Positions 1-8,047 of a DNA stretch of 27,992 bases are shown here, in pieces; within the stretch, counting starts at the first letter, position 1, and the number at the start of each line of letters is the position of its first letter. The notes under the pieces were generated by a model. It saw only the letters and a list, made by a program, of their open reading frames with translations, was not told the origin of the DNA and searched no databases. This DNA comes from an uncultured Lachnospiraceae bacterium. GTDB lineage: Bacteria; Bacillota; Clostridia; Lachnospirales; Lachnospiraceae. A program made the position numbers and the translations under genes. The stretch is from the NCBI GenBank assembly GCA_910586205.1, contig CAJUGD010000043.1, positions 1-27,992 on the forward strand, read 5' to 3'.

Positions 1-178
1 TGAAGTCAACCTTAAGATATATTTACGAGGTGTTGGTGTGGACGCATACCGGCACCTCGTTCTTGATTTCTCGCCGGGGTACTAGGTGGCAGAGGAATCT
101 GCCGCCAGGGTATCCTGAGTGAGAAATCGGAGTTTGAAAAGACTACGATTTATTTGCCGTGTTCGTAGTCTTTTTTAT
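1..178 (+). ncRNA. 3' part of a structured non-coding RNA, family not assigned
   Basis: No credible coding sequence fits here, but the bases fold into ordered helices. Positions 25-32 pair with 53-60, enclosing a second helix of 35-40 with 45-50. A closing helix joins 65-72 (GATTTCTC) with 121-128 (GAGAAATC). Inside it 77-82 pairs with 110-115, and 85-93 pairs with 98-106 around a GGAA tetraloop of the GNRA type. An intrinsic terminator follows directly. The pattern suggests a stand-alone structured RNA, or a long leader that ends in termination, whose 5' end lies outside the window. It lacks the signatures of tmRNA, RNase P or T-box RNAs. The clostridial raiA RNA is one candidate, named from memory of its architecture only and not verified. 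Confidence 0.55.
138..178 (+). terminator. Intrinsic terminator of the structured RNA
   Basis: GACTACGA at 141-148 pairs perfectly with TCGTAGTC at 163-170, followed at once by TTTTTT from 171. This is a textbook Rho-independent terminator on the + strand. It separates the RNA upstream from the secreted protein gene that starts at 261. Confidence 0.85.
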
Positions 179-260
179 TTCTTCGATTTTGGCGTTTACT
201 TATTGGTTTTGAACGGCAAAATTACAAGAAAGCAGGAATTACCTGCGGAAAGAGGGAAAG

Positions 261-989
261 ATGAAAAAAGAGTTAAAAACAGCTGCCGCCTTTGCGGCGG
301 CAGCAGCCATGACGATGGCTTCCGTGATGACAGCGAATGCAGCTACCTGGAAACAAGATGCAAAAGGCTGGTGGGTTGAGAATGAGGATGGGTCCTACCT
401 GAAAAACCAGTGGTATCAGTCACCGGAGAGTGGTTTATGGTACTATATGGGTAAAGATGGGTATATGCTCACTAACACCGTCACACCAGACCAGTATTTT
501 GTAAACGCAGACGGGGTCTGGGTGCAGAATTGGACAACATCAACTCAGCCGGTTATTACAGACGGGGCACCACTTGCTAATTCAGATTTTATTGTAGAAG
601 GTGAAAATCTTTTATGGGATTGGGATATAGAGAGTGATGACTGGTTTTTTCGGTGGTTCGCAGAAGCAGATGGAGAAGGGATCACAACGTATCGAGGGAT
701 TTCATTTAATAACAATCGGGCTGATGTAACGAATGCTTATGGGAAAGCTTCTGTCACGGTTTCAGAAATCACAGAAGAAAACGATGCTGTGTACCGTTAT
801 TACTTAAAAAATGATACTTCCAGTATCTTTTTAAAGCAGGGACAGGTAAGTTATGTCCAATATGCTCTTGAGCCGACTAGTACATATAATGGGGAGTGGA
901 TTCACGAAGATATGAGATTTTATTTTGACAGCAATGATAAAGTCGTTTGCATTGTTTATTTGAGAAACGCTGATAAGATAGGTTCTTGA
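261..989 (+). CDS. Secreted protein with N-terminal cell-wall/choline-binding-type repeats
   Basis: A 242-residue exported protein. Residues 1-27 form a Sec signal peptide (KK, then an Ala-rich core, ANA before the likely cleavage site). Residues 30 to about 90 carry aromatic repeats (GWWVENEDGS, QWYQSPESGLWYYMGKDGYM, then QYFVNADGVWV) of the type found in choline-binding and cell-wall-binding modules. These hold many clostridial proteins non-covalently on wall polymers. The C-terminal 150 residues match no domain I can name; they are Trp- and acid-rich and may form a small beta domain. The ATG at 261 follows AGAGGGAAAG at a good distance. A small inverted repeat (GCAGG 232-236 with CCTGC 242-246) sits just before it. 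No clear promoter was found between the terminator and the gene. It is probably a surface protein of unknown role. Confidence 0.8.
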   Translation: MKKELKTAAAFAAAAAMTMASVMTANAATWKQDAKGWWVENEDGSYLKNQWYQSPESGLWYYMGKDGYMLTNTVTPDQYFVNADGVWVQNWTTSTQPVITDGAPLANSDFIVEGENLLWDWDIESDDWFFRWFAEADGEGITTYRGISFNNNRADVTNAYGKASVTVSEITEENDAVYRYYLKNDTSSIFLKQGQVSYVQYALEPTSTYNGEWIHEDMRFYFDSNDKVVCIVYLRNADKIGS

Positions 990-1029
990 TAGGAGATAAA
1001 ATACCAGATAAAGAGTTTTCGTTATGGGT

Positions 1030-1090
1030 GGGAGGCGATGCCGCTGTATCGCCTCCCTTCTCTGTCTTGCTGATGAAAATTTATGCCCGC
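1030..1090. repeat. Hairpin between convergent genes, related to the palindromic repeat at 11103-11264
   Basis: GGGAGGCGAT at 1030-1039 pairs with ATCGCCTCCC at 1048-1057 in the 107-bp gap between convergent genes. It may serve as a terminator in both directions, although the T-tract is poor. From the hairpin onward the sequence resembles the centre and right part of the repeat at 11103-11264: both read GATGCC-x-C-x-G-x-ATCG-x-CTCCCT, then CTC-x-G-x-CTTGC, then TGA-x-x-AAAAT. This suggests a truncated copy of the same dispersed element. Confidence 0.5.
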
Positions 1091-1096
1091 CATCTT

Positions 1097-1750
1097 TTAA
1101 AAAGCAGTGATTTCATTGCATTTGCTTGTTGACAAGGTCTGCATGAGGGCAAAAAAATGCTGCTCTTTGCCGCTGCTGAAATAGTTATACCACGCTTCCA
1201 ATGTGTCAGGCTGAAAGACTTCCAACCGCTCAATGATTTGCTTTGCCCACAGCAAAGCTCCAGTGGAACCTGCCGTAATCAGGTTGTGATCCATGACAGA
1301 TGGTTTCTCTACATAGAACGGCTGTCCCTTGTAACAGGGAGAATACATTTCAAGGTATCCCATTCCATTGCTGGTGTGCAGGCGCTGATTAAGCAGACCA
1401 ACATTTGCCAGTGCAGCAGTGGCGCCGCAGATGGCACATACTGTAGCGCCTTCTGTAAGAAGCTTTTTTGCCTTTTCAATGATAGCGCTGTGTTTGGGCT
1501 CGTCCCAGGTGCTTGCCCCTGGCAATACCAATACACTTTTTTCATTTTCAGCAATATTGCTGATAACACAATCAGGAATTATGGTTAATCCACCCATTGT
1601 CTTGACGGGATCTTTTGAGATGCTGACCGTTTTGACGAATACACTCGGCGCATTTTCTTTGAAAAAACGTCTGGAATTTAATTCTGCAATAACATATCCC
1701 AATTCCCAATCAGCAAAAGTGTCAAGGATATAAACATAAACCGTAAACAT
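1097..1750 (-). CDS. DJ-1/PfpI family protein (class I glutamine amidotransferase-like fold)
   Basis: 217 residues on the minus strand. The nucleophile elbow AICGA puts the family cysteine at C108, with C105 nearby. An early acidic residue (E16 in DWE) corresponds to the conserved Glu that activates that cysteine in DJ-1 relatives. VLVLPGAS and a Gly-rich GGLTIIPD complete the fold. Members act as glyoxalases/deglycases, chaperones or stress proteins, and the substrate cannot be told here. The start at 1750 follows GGAGG, which lies at 1755-1759 on the reverse complement. It is divergent from the WYL regulator (1870), which is a likely controller by position. The pair is AT-richer than the genes downstream. 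ThiJ/PfpI-type is an equivalent label. Confidence 0.82.
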   Translation of the reverse strand: MFTVYVYILDTFADWELGYVIAELNSRRFFKENAPSVFVKTVSISKDPVKTMGGLTIIPDCVISNIAENEKSVLVLPGASTWDEPKHSAIIEKAKKLLTEGATVCAICGATAALANVGLLNQRLHTSNGMGYLEMYSPCYKGQPFYVEKPSVMDHNLITAGSTGALLWAKQIIERLEVFQPDTLEAWYNYFSSGKEQHFFALMQTLSTSKCNEITAF

Positions 1751-1811
1751 ACATTTCCTCCGTTTCTATTTTTGGATGTGCTTTTAACTTTTTTATTGTA
1801 CCAGCCAATCG

Positions 1812-1840
1812 TTGACATCAGTATGGCAACAATCTATAAT
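1812..1840 (+). promoter_or_regulatory. Consensus sigma-A promoter for the WYL regulator
   Basis: TTGACA at 1812-1817, exactly 17 bases, then TATAAT at 1835-1840. Transcription would begin near 1847, giving a leader of about 23 nt to the ATG at 1870. A TTG at 1852 would leave almost no leader, which supports the later start. The site lies in the 119-bp divergent region, so binding of the regulator here could control both genes. Confidence 0.85.
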
Positions 1841-1869
1841 GAAAGAGGATTTTGAAAGGCGGATACAAA

Positions 1870-2811
1870 ATGAAAGTTGACAGACTTGTCAGTATTATTA
1901 TGACGCTTCTCAATAAGGAGCGTATAGGCGCACAGGAACTGGCAGATATGTTTGAAGTTTCGCCCCGCACAATCTATCGTGATATAGATGCAATCAATAT
2001 GGCAGGTATTCCTATTCGTTCCATATCAGGTGTTGGCGGCGGCTTTGAAATTATGCCAGAGTACAAAATTGATAAAAATGTTTTTTCGACTGCAGATCTT
2101 TTGGCAATCTTGATGGGACTTTCCAATCTTTCCAATATGATACAAAGTGATGAACTTGTAAATGTTCTTGCAAAAATAAAGAGCTTTATCCCTGTTGACA
2201 GAGCGAAAGACATTGAAATAAAGAAAAATCAAATCAATATAGATTTAAGCTCGTGGTCAGGCAATAGAAACATTCAGCCTTACTTACAGATGATTAAGAC
2301 CGCAATAGAAGATTACAAACAGATTTCTTTTGGATACATAGCTCACCATGGAAATAAAACCGTGAGAACAGTTGAGCCATATCAACTTGTATTAAAAAGC
2401 AGCCACTGGTATTTTTATGGGTATTGTTATCACAGAAACGCTTACCGTTTATTCAGACTATCCCGTATGTCGGAACTGCAAATAGAACAGAAAACTTTTG
2501 TTCCGCGGGATTATCAGCAACCGATTTTGGATTTTGAGACAATCATAGAAACGATGCAAGAAGAAATTAAAATACGGATTCATAAATCTGTACTGGACAG
2601 GGTACTTGAGTTTTGCACCTGCGATCACTTTTTGCCGGATGGTGACGAACATTATATTGTAGATTTTCCGTTTCTTGAAAACGAATATTACTATGATATT
2701 CTTCTTAGCTTTGGAGATAAATGTGAGTGCCTTGAGCCTTTACACATCCGAGAAAAAATGAAGCAAAAAATACAAAACATAGCTGCCATATATAAAGATA
2801 TACACCTATAA
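1870..2811 (+). CDS. YafY-type transcriptional regulator, HTH plus WYL domain
   Basis: A DNA-binding regulator of 313 residues. Residues 1-60 form a DeoR/HTH_11-like winged helix (LVSIIMTLLNKERI, then AQELADMFEVSPRTIYRDID with the recognition helix). Residues about 135-215 form the WYL ligand-binding domain, with SHWYFYGYC (W180) standing for the namesake motif. A C-terminal extension follows. WYL domains sense small ligands, often nucleic-acid or nucleotide-derived, and many family members control stress or defence genes. The ATG at 1870 was chosen because AAAGGCGG at 1855-1862 is well spaced and the promoter leaves too little leader for the in-frame TTG at 1852. It is divergent from the DJ-1 gene and probably controls it and itself. 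Only weak T-rich sequence follows at 2830-2860. Confidence 0.85.
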   Translation: MKVDRLVSIIMTLLNKERIGAQELADMFEVSPRTIYRDIDAINMAGIPIRSISGVGGGFEIMPEYKIDKNVFSTADLLAILMGLSNLSNMIQSDELVNVLAKIKSFIPVDRAKDIEIKKNQINIDLSSWSGNRNIQPYLQMIKTAIEDYKQISFGYIAHHGNKTVRTVEPYQLVLKSSHWYFYGYCYHRNAYRLFRLSRMSELQIEQKTFVPRDYQQPILDFETIIETMQEEIKIRIHKSVLDRVLEFCTCDHFLPDGDEHYIVDFPFLENEYYYDILLSFGDKCECLEPLHIREKMKQKIQNIAAIYKDIHL

Positions 2812-2959
2812 AAGCTATTACTCATAAAAAGATAACTTGCTTTTCTTTTTCTTAACTCAAAGAATATGATGTTGCTGCTCCGTACTTTGTACTCCCGCAA
2901 TCCTCAAAAATATTCAAAATTTTTATCAAAAATACATACCAAAATAGTATTGAGAGTTA

Positions 2960-2988
2960 TTGACAACAATAATAACAATGGATAAAAT
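2960..2988 (+). promoter_or_regulatory. Strong sigma-A-type promoter without an obvious gene
   Basis: TTGACA at 2960-2965, 17 bases, TAAAAT at 2983-2988. The transcript would start near 2995. No convincing ORF follows before the terminator at 3190-3236, so this promoter appears to drive a small RNA of about 240 nt. Confidence 0.65.
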
Positions 2989-2994
2989 AGAAAC

Positions 2995-3236
2995 ACCAAA
3001 AAAGACGAACAATTACTATAGAAAACAATCCGCCATTGATTAGAAAATTCATAAAGTCAAAGCCATATTCTGTACTTGAAAGGCATACAAAAGGAGTATG
3101 TTTTAGACTATGGGAAGCAGTGCGGCATTATGAAACGTCTGCAAATGTGCGGTTGATGACCTTTAAAGCGTCCTATATGACAGAATAGCGAAGATGAATC
3201 AGGCCATGTTCCGGGGGTGATGTATCTTCTTTTTTC
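2995..3236 (+). ncRNA. Putative small RNA between the WYL regulator and the hybrid kinase
   Basis: Defined only by the promoter at 2960-2988 and the terminator at 3190-3236. It holds only tiny ORFs, such as ATGTTTTAG right after AAGGAG near 3098 and MKRLQMCG at 3130-3156, neither of which is persuasive. It could be a small RNA, a leader-peptide unit or a gene remnant. The rest of the 2812-3291 gap is AT-rich with no recognisable gene. Confidence 0.35.
3190..3236 (+). terminator. Intrinsic terminator upstream of the kinase promoter
   Basis: GAAGAT at 3190-3195 pairs with ATCTTC at 3224-3229, with a further ATCA/TGAT pairing inside, followed by TTTTTT at 3230-3235. It ends just 12 bases before the -35 box of the kinase promoter and so insulates the kinase operon from upstream transcription. 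Confidence 0.65.
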
Positions 3237-3247
3237 AGAACATTTTT

Positions 3248-3276
3248 TTGACTTTAACATGTAATGGTGGTATATT
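3248..3276 (+). promoter_or_regulatory. Sigma-A promoter of the hybrid kinase operon
   Basis: TTGACT at 3248-3253, 17 bases, TATATT at 3271-3276. The transcript would start near 3283, about 70 nt before the chosen ATG at 3352. Confidence 0.75.
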
Positions 3277-3351
3277 GTAAAATAGAGATTTATGGAAAAT
3301 ATTTCAGCGAATGCTGTAAAAGAATCAGGGGAGAGAATCAAGGATATTAAG

Positions 3352-5949
3352 ATGAAGAAAAGTGTGAGAAGGAAGCAAAAGGAGAGCAGGAAAAATATAG
3401 GCCTCTCTTTGATTTTGTCGATTGTATTTGTTTTTGGCATTTTGGCGGCAGTTGTATTTTCGGTAGCAAACAGGATATCTGAAGAAATGTCTTTATCTGC
3501 TATCCATAATCTGAGTGAGAGTTTGGGGCTGATTAAGGGTACATTAGAAGCGGTCTTATGTAAGGAAGCAGAATTTCAGAAATTGATTGCGCAGGAGATT
3601 ACCATGCTCGAGAATCCGGAGGCATTCATCCGCACTTATAATAACAGCCAGACCATGGTACGGATGTCTTTGATTTTATCCGGGGAGACGGAAGGGGTTT
3701 CAAATACAGGAGGAAGCTTTTCTGAGGAAGGATTGGACTTTTCTTCAGGATACATGGTGGATGGGCTGCCTATTTCTAAATCCTATCTGAATGATATGGG
3801 AACTTGGGCATATACCATCAAGTGTCCGATTAAAAAGGGTGATCAGGAGACGGCCGTTCTCTATATGGAATATATTTATGATTCCTTTGACGATGTTCTG
3901 CCGGGAAGCTTTTATAATGGAAATGCCATGCTTTATATTATGGATGCAGAGAGCGAGCGCCTTGTGTTAAAGCCGAAGGGAATGGGGCAAAGAAACGCAG
4001 GACATTTAGATCTTCAGGATTTTTATCGTGCGAATGATATTTTGGAGCCAGATATTCAGAACATCGTGGCAGAAAGTATCAGAGCCGGAAAGAATATTAT
4101 GTTTTATCACAATATCCGCGATAAAAATTCATTGATTTATATGTGGGCGGTTAATGATGGCGGGATCTACCTGATTGGATATGTGCCCATCGAAGCGATT
4201 CAGCAGGAGGGAAAGGCTGTCAATCAGAATATCCTGGTAGTGGTCATGGTGATGTTGGTGGCATTTTCGATCTGCTGTGTGTTATATTATCTGAACCAAA
4301 GGCAGCAGTTTCGGGTCAGAAGGGAGCGGGAAAAGGAGAGGGAAATCCATAACAAACAGTTGGCGGAGGCTTTGCAGGCTGCTCAGATTGCAAGTAAATC
4401 AAAAACAACCTTTCTTTCCAACATGTCCCACGATATCCGCACGCCCATGAATGCTATTTTAGGATTTACGAATCTTCTTGCCAGGGACGCGGACAATCCG
4501 GTAAAGGTGCGGGAGTATACCAGGAAGATCACAGCATCAGGCCAGCATCTTTTGAGCCTGATTAATGATGTGCTGGATGTGTCCAAGATAGAGAGCGGGA
4601 AGGTGGTTCTGACCATTGGGGAATTTACCTTGAGTGATCTGGTGTCTTCGGTAGATGCGATTATCCGCCCCATGGCCAGCGGACGAAATCAAAGCTTTGA
4701 AGTGACCGTGACAGGGATTAATCATGAATATCTGGTTGGTGATGAAACCAGAATTAACCAGATTCTTATTAATCTTCTTTCTAATGCAGTCAAATATACG
4801 CCAAAAGGAGGCCATATCTGGTTTCGGATCATTGGTCTGCCCCAGCGTTCCCCTCAATACGAGTATATCCGCATTGAAGTGGAGGATGACGGCTATGGGA
4901 TGACGCCGGAATATTTAGAGACTATTTTTGAGGCATTTACCAGAGCAGAGAACAGCACCACCAACAAGGTTCAGGGTACGGGCCTGGGTATGGCCATTAC
5001 AAAAAATATTGTGGAGCTTATGGGCGGAAACATAAGGGTGTTCAGTGAAGTGGATAAGGGAAGCTTGTTTCAGGTGGAACTGGAGCTGCGCATACCAGAC
5101 GGGCAGGCAGACAGAACCTTTTGGGAGACAAGCGGAATATCCAGGATTTTGGCAGTGGATGACAGCGTGGAGATCTGCAGAAGCATTCAGACTCTCATGA
5201 AGGATACAGGGGTTTTGGTGGATACGGCGTCAGACGGGGAGCAGGCTGTCTGGATGATACAGGAGGCATTTGAAAAAGGGCAGGGCTACCATATGATCTT
5301 GTTAGACTGGAAAATGCCGGATATGGATGGCATTGAAACAGCCAAAAAGATCCGATCTGTTGTGGCGGATCCGGTTCCCATCTTGTTTTTGACAGCATAT
5401 GATGGAGATGAGGTGGAGGAAGAAGCTTTCCAGGTCGGAAGTGTAGGAATTTTAGCCAAACCTTTTTTCGTCTCTGCTTTTAAAGAAAAGATTCTTGAGA
5501 TTCAAGCCGGGAAAGCTGCGGAGACGGCTGCAGAGAAGCCCGCAGGCCAAGTCAGCATAGAAGGGATGAATTTGCTGGTGGCAGAGGATAATGAGATCAA
5601 TGCAGAGATCTTGTCTGAGCTTTTGGATGTGGAAGGAGCATGCTGTGAGATTATGGAAAACGGCCAGTTAGCTTTGGAGCGGTTTGAGAAGGCCGATGAA
5701 GGGGAATTTGACGCTGTTTTGATGGATGTTCAAATGCCGATCATGAATGGTTATGAGGCGTCAAGAGCCATTCGTGCGTTAAAACGCAGGGATGCAAAGG
5801 AGATCCCCATTATTGCCATGACAGCCAATGCTTTTGCAGAAGATGTAAAGGATGCCCTGGACGCAGGCATGAATGTTCATATCGCCAAACCGATTGATAT
5901 GGAATTATTAAAGAAAACATTGTATCAATATGTAAAAAGGCAGCCGTGA
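3352..5949 (+). CDS. Membrane hybrid sensor histidine kinase with two receiver domains
   Basis: An 865-residue sensor. Residues about 16-40 and 292-315 are membrane segments flanking an extracellular domain of about 250 residues, probably Cache-like. The HisKA box SNMSHDIRTPMNAI carries the phosphoacceptor H360. The ATPase domain shows LLSNAVKYTP (N box, near 476), DDGYGMTPE (near 511) and GTGLGMAIT (near 541). Receiver 1 has VDDS and acceptor D652 in LLDWKMPDMDG. Receiver 2 has AEDN and acceptor D792 in VLMDVQMPIMNG. There is no HPt or DNA-binding output domain, so the signal must leave by an unseen partner. The ATG at 3352 follows AAGGA at 3340-3344; an in-frame ATG at 3292 lacks any ribosome site. 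It lies 42 bp before the solute-binding lipoprotein gene, which may feed ligand to it. Confidence 0.92.
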   Translation: MKKSVRRKQKESRKNIGLSLILSIVFVFGILAAVVFSVANRISEEMSLSAIHNLSESLGLIKGTLEAVLCKEAEFQKLIAQEITMLENPEAFIRTYNNSQTMVRMSLILSGETEGVSNTGGSFSEEGLDFSSGYMVDGLPISKSYLNDMGTWAYTIKCPIKKGDQETAVLYMEYIYDSFDDVLPGSFYNGNAMLYIMDAESERLVLKPKGMGQRNAGHLDLQDFYRANDILEPDIQNIVAESIRAGKNIMFYHNIRDKNSLIYMWAVNDGGIYLIGYVPIEAIQQEGKAVNQNILVVVMVMLVAFSICCVLYYLNQRQQFRVRREREKEREIHNKQLAEALQAAQIASKSKTTFLSNMSHDIRTPMNAILGFTNLLARDADNPVKVREYTRKITASGQHLLSLINDVLDVSKIESGKVVLTIGEFTLSDLVSSVDAIIRPMASGRNQSFEVTVTGINHEYLVGDETRINQILINLLSNAVKYTPKGGHIWFRIIGLPQRSPQYEYIRIEVEDDGYGMTPEYLETIFEAFTRAENSTTNKVQGTGLGMAITKNIVELMGGNIRVFSEVDKGSLFQVELELRIPDGQADRTFWETSGISRILAVDDSVEICRSIQTLMKDTGVLVDTASDGEQAVWMIQEAFEKGQGYHMILLDWKMPDMDGIETAKKIRSVVADPVPILFLTAYDGDEVEEEAFQVGSVGILAKPFFVSAFKEKILEIQAGKAAETAAEKPAGQVSIEGMNLLVAEDNEINAEILSELLDVEGACCEIMENGQLALERFEKADEGEFDAVLMDVQMPIMNGYEASRAIRALKRRDAKEIPIIAMTANAFAEDVKDALDAGMNVHIAKPIDMELLKKTLYQYVKRQP

Positions 5950-5991
5950 CAAAAATAACGGAGGTCTGTGTATCAAGGAAAGGAAAAGAGC

Positions 5992-7314
5992 ATGAGGAAG
6001 TTTTTTAGGGAGAGGATGAGACAGGCGGCAGCGGTGATTTTGGCTGGATCCGTTGTATTTATGGGGACTGCCTGTGGAAATAAAACGGCAATGCCGCACA
6101 ATCTGATCCCTGACGATGGAAGCAGCGGAAAAGTAGTGAACCTGTTTGGTCCCATGGAGAAATCAAAACCAGGAGTGGATAATATAGCAAGGACTGCTTT
6201 TGACATGACTGTCAAAATGGCGGAGGAAAGACTGAACCTGATTGTAGAGTACAGAACCTATACGGCAGAGAATTATCAGGAGAAAACCTATGATGACGTG
6301 GTGCTTGACCGGGTGCGCCACAATATGGATGATCTGTATCTGATGAATCCGGATACAATTCAAGTTTTGGGAAAAGAAGGAAATCTTTTGGATCTGTCCG
6401 GGTTAGCATGTGCACAAAATCTGCGGGATGTAGTAAAAGCTGCCAATACGGTTGATGGAAAGCTGGTGGCGATCCCCCAGGAAATAGTAGCTTACGGACT
6501 GTTTATCAATAAAGATATGTTTGATCAGTATGGCCTTTCTCTGCCTAATACACCGGAGGAATTTTTGGAATGCTGCCGTGTGTTTAAGGAGAACGGGATC
6601 GAGACTCCTGTGGGGGCTAACCGCTGGTGGCTGGAAACCTTTGTCTTTGCCCAGGCATTTGCAGATCTGTACAATGGAGGGAATACACAGGAGGAGATTA
6701 AGGCTCTGAACAGCGGAGAGCGCAAGTACAGTGATTACATGCGCCCTGGTTTTGAATTTCTTCAGGAAATGATCGATAAGGGGTATATTGATGCAAAAGC
6801 TGCTTATACCTATGAGGCGATTGAGGGAGAAGGGCCGGATTTTCTGGCTCAAAAGACTCCGATTGTTATGGCATATTGGACGGCTGCCAATGCAGACACA
6901 GCTTACGGAAAAACGGATTTTACAATGCAGGTTATCGGATTTCCCAGCAGCCGCGGCCAGATGCCGGTAGTGCCTATAACGGGATATGGAATCTGTGCAG
7001 AGGCAGAAAATCTGGAAGATACCAAGGCTGTCCTGGAAGTGATTCTGTCAGACGAGGCACTGCAGCTCTATACAGATACCAATAAGGTGATCTCCCCTTC
7101 CAAGAATATTGAGGTGGATTGTATACCTGCATTAGAGCCATTAAACGAAAGAATAAAAGAAAATGTTTATGTGCTTGCATCCAATGCAAGCATGGATGTG
7201 GAGCAGTGGGGCAACACCTGCCTGATTGTGCGGAACCTGTTAAACGGCGCTACGGTGGATGAATGTATGGCAGAGTTTGACCGTTTGCAGGAGGAGGCTG
7301 TAAATAAAAGATAA
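5992..7314 (+). CDS. Family 1 extracellular solute-binding lipoprotein, orphan
   Basis: A 440-residue periplasm-type binding protein tethered to the membrane. Residues 1-28 form a lipoprotein signal ending MGTAC with the lipidated cysteine at C28; Gly at -3 is slightly atypical. The rest resembles carbohydrate-type SBP_bac_1 proteins, with AIPQEIVAYGLFINKDMF and the hinge-region PNTPEEFLECCRVFKENG typical of that family. No permease or ATPase gene is near, and the gene directly follows the hybrid kinase. Sensing by presenting ligand to the kinase is therefore as likely as transport with a distant ABC system. The ATG at 5992 follows AAGGAAAGG; an in-frame GTG at 5968 sits only 3 bases from GGAGG and would extend the signal unnaturally. 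Confidence 0.85.
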   Translation: MRKFFRERMRQAAAVILAGSVVFMGTACGNKTAMPHNLIPDDGSSGKVVNLFGPMEKSKPGVDNIARTAFDMTVKMAEERLNLIVEYRTYTAENYQEKTYDDVVLDRVRHNMDDLYLMNPDTIQVLGKEGNLLDLSGLACAQNLRDVVKAANTVDGKLVAIPQEIVAYGLFINKDMFDQYGLSLPNTPEEFLECCRVFKENGIETPVGANRWWLETFVFAQAFADLYNGGNTQEEIKALNSGERKYSDYMRPGFEFLQEMIDKGYIDAKAAYTYEAIEGEGPDFLAQKTPIVMAYWTAANADTAYGKTDFTMQVIGFPSSRGQMPVVPITGYGICAEAENLEDTKAVLEVILSDEALQLYTDTNKVISPSKNIEVDCIPALEPLNERIKENVYVLASNASMDVEQWGNTCLIVRNLLNGATVDECMAEFDRLQEEAVNKR

Positions 7315-7402
7315 AAAGAAGTCATAAGAAGAAAGCTTTCATCATATTATTTTACTATCCGAAATAAGGACAAGTTAAAGTAAAAGGATAGGTGAAATAA
7401 GA

Positions 7403-8020
7403 ATGATGAAAAGGAACAGAAGGAAACTTTCTTTCTTGATTTTGCTGGTGTTTTTCCTGTTTTGCGGCCATAGGGACGGGGTCATGGCGTCTGATCAAGA
7501 CGATGTTTTAAAGGATAAGGAGGCTGTACCGGGATATATCTTTATAGGTGACAGCCGCTTTGTGGGGCTGGAACAGAACTGCAGCGTCAGCAGTATGCCG
7601 GATTGTTTTGTGCTGGCTAAGGTAAGCGCAGGGTATAAATGGATGACAGATGAGGCCATTCCTGCTGCTTATGAGATTATGGATACCCATCCGGATATTA
7701 CCGATTGGACGGTTATATCCGGATTTGGGATTAATGATCTTCACAATGCAGAAAAATATGTGGAGGCATATCAGTCTTTGGCAAAAGATGTGCCGGTATT
7801 GGCTTTATCTGTGAATCCTGTGGGTAAGGGCAGCAGAATCCGTGACGAGAAGATTGTTTCTTTTAATGAGATTCTCATACAGACAGAGGAGATTGGATAC
7901 CTTGATACCTATTGTTTTTTGAAGGAGTCGGGGTTTTATGCCCGTGACGGTGTTCATTATGATGCAGAAACCAACAAAAAGCTTTGGGAGATGCTTAAGG
8001 AGAGCTTATTTTTAAGCTAA
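7403..8020 (+). CDS. Secreted SGNH/GDSL-type hydrolase
   Basis: 205 residues. An N-terminal hydrophobic segment (residues 8-21, after KRNRRK) is a signal peptide or anchor. The catalytic blocks are visible: FIGDSRF with nucleophile S51, GFGINDL with N111, and RDGVHYD with D182 and H185. Such enzymes remove acyl groups from lipids, sugars or wall polymers, and the substrate is unknown. The gene lies 88 bp after the binding lipoprotein and may share its transcript, which would place it in a surface-sensing or surface-modification unit. The ATG at 7403 follows AGGTGA; a second ATG at 7406 is equally possible. No strong promoter was found in the gap. Confidence 0.82.
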   Translation: MMKRNRRKLSFLILLVFFLFCGHRDGVMASDQDDVLKDKEAVPGYIFIGDSRFVGLEQNCSVSSMPDCFVLAKVSAGYKWMTDEAIPAAYEIMDTHPDITDWTVISGFGINDLHNAEKYVEAYQSLAKDVPVLALSVNPVGKGSRIRDEKIVSFNEILIQTEEIGYLDTYCFLKESGFYARDGVHYDAETNKKLWEMLKESLFLS

Positions 8021-8047
8021 AATACATAAAAAGGAGAAATGAAGGGT

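Noticed and set aside
119..379. 86-codon ORF across the terminator and the start of the secreted protein gene
   Set aside because: It runs through a perfect intrinsic terminator and is out of frame with the signal peptide; there is no ribosome site.
1774..1824. Minus-strand promoter for the DJ-1 gene (TACAAT at 1800-1795)
   Set aside because: A -10 like element is present, but no acceptable -35 box lies at 16-18 bases.
3292..3351. Upstream ATG of the hybrid kinase
   Set aside because: It has no ribosome site and lies within about 10 bases of the predicted transcript start. The ATG at 3352 has AAGGA and gives a normal N-terminus before the first membrane segment.
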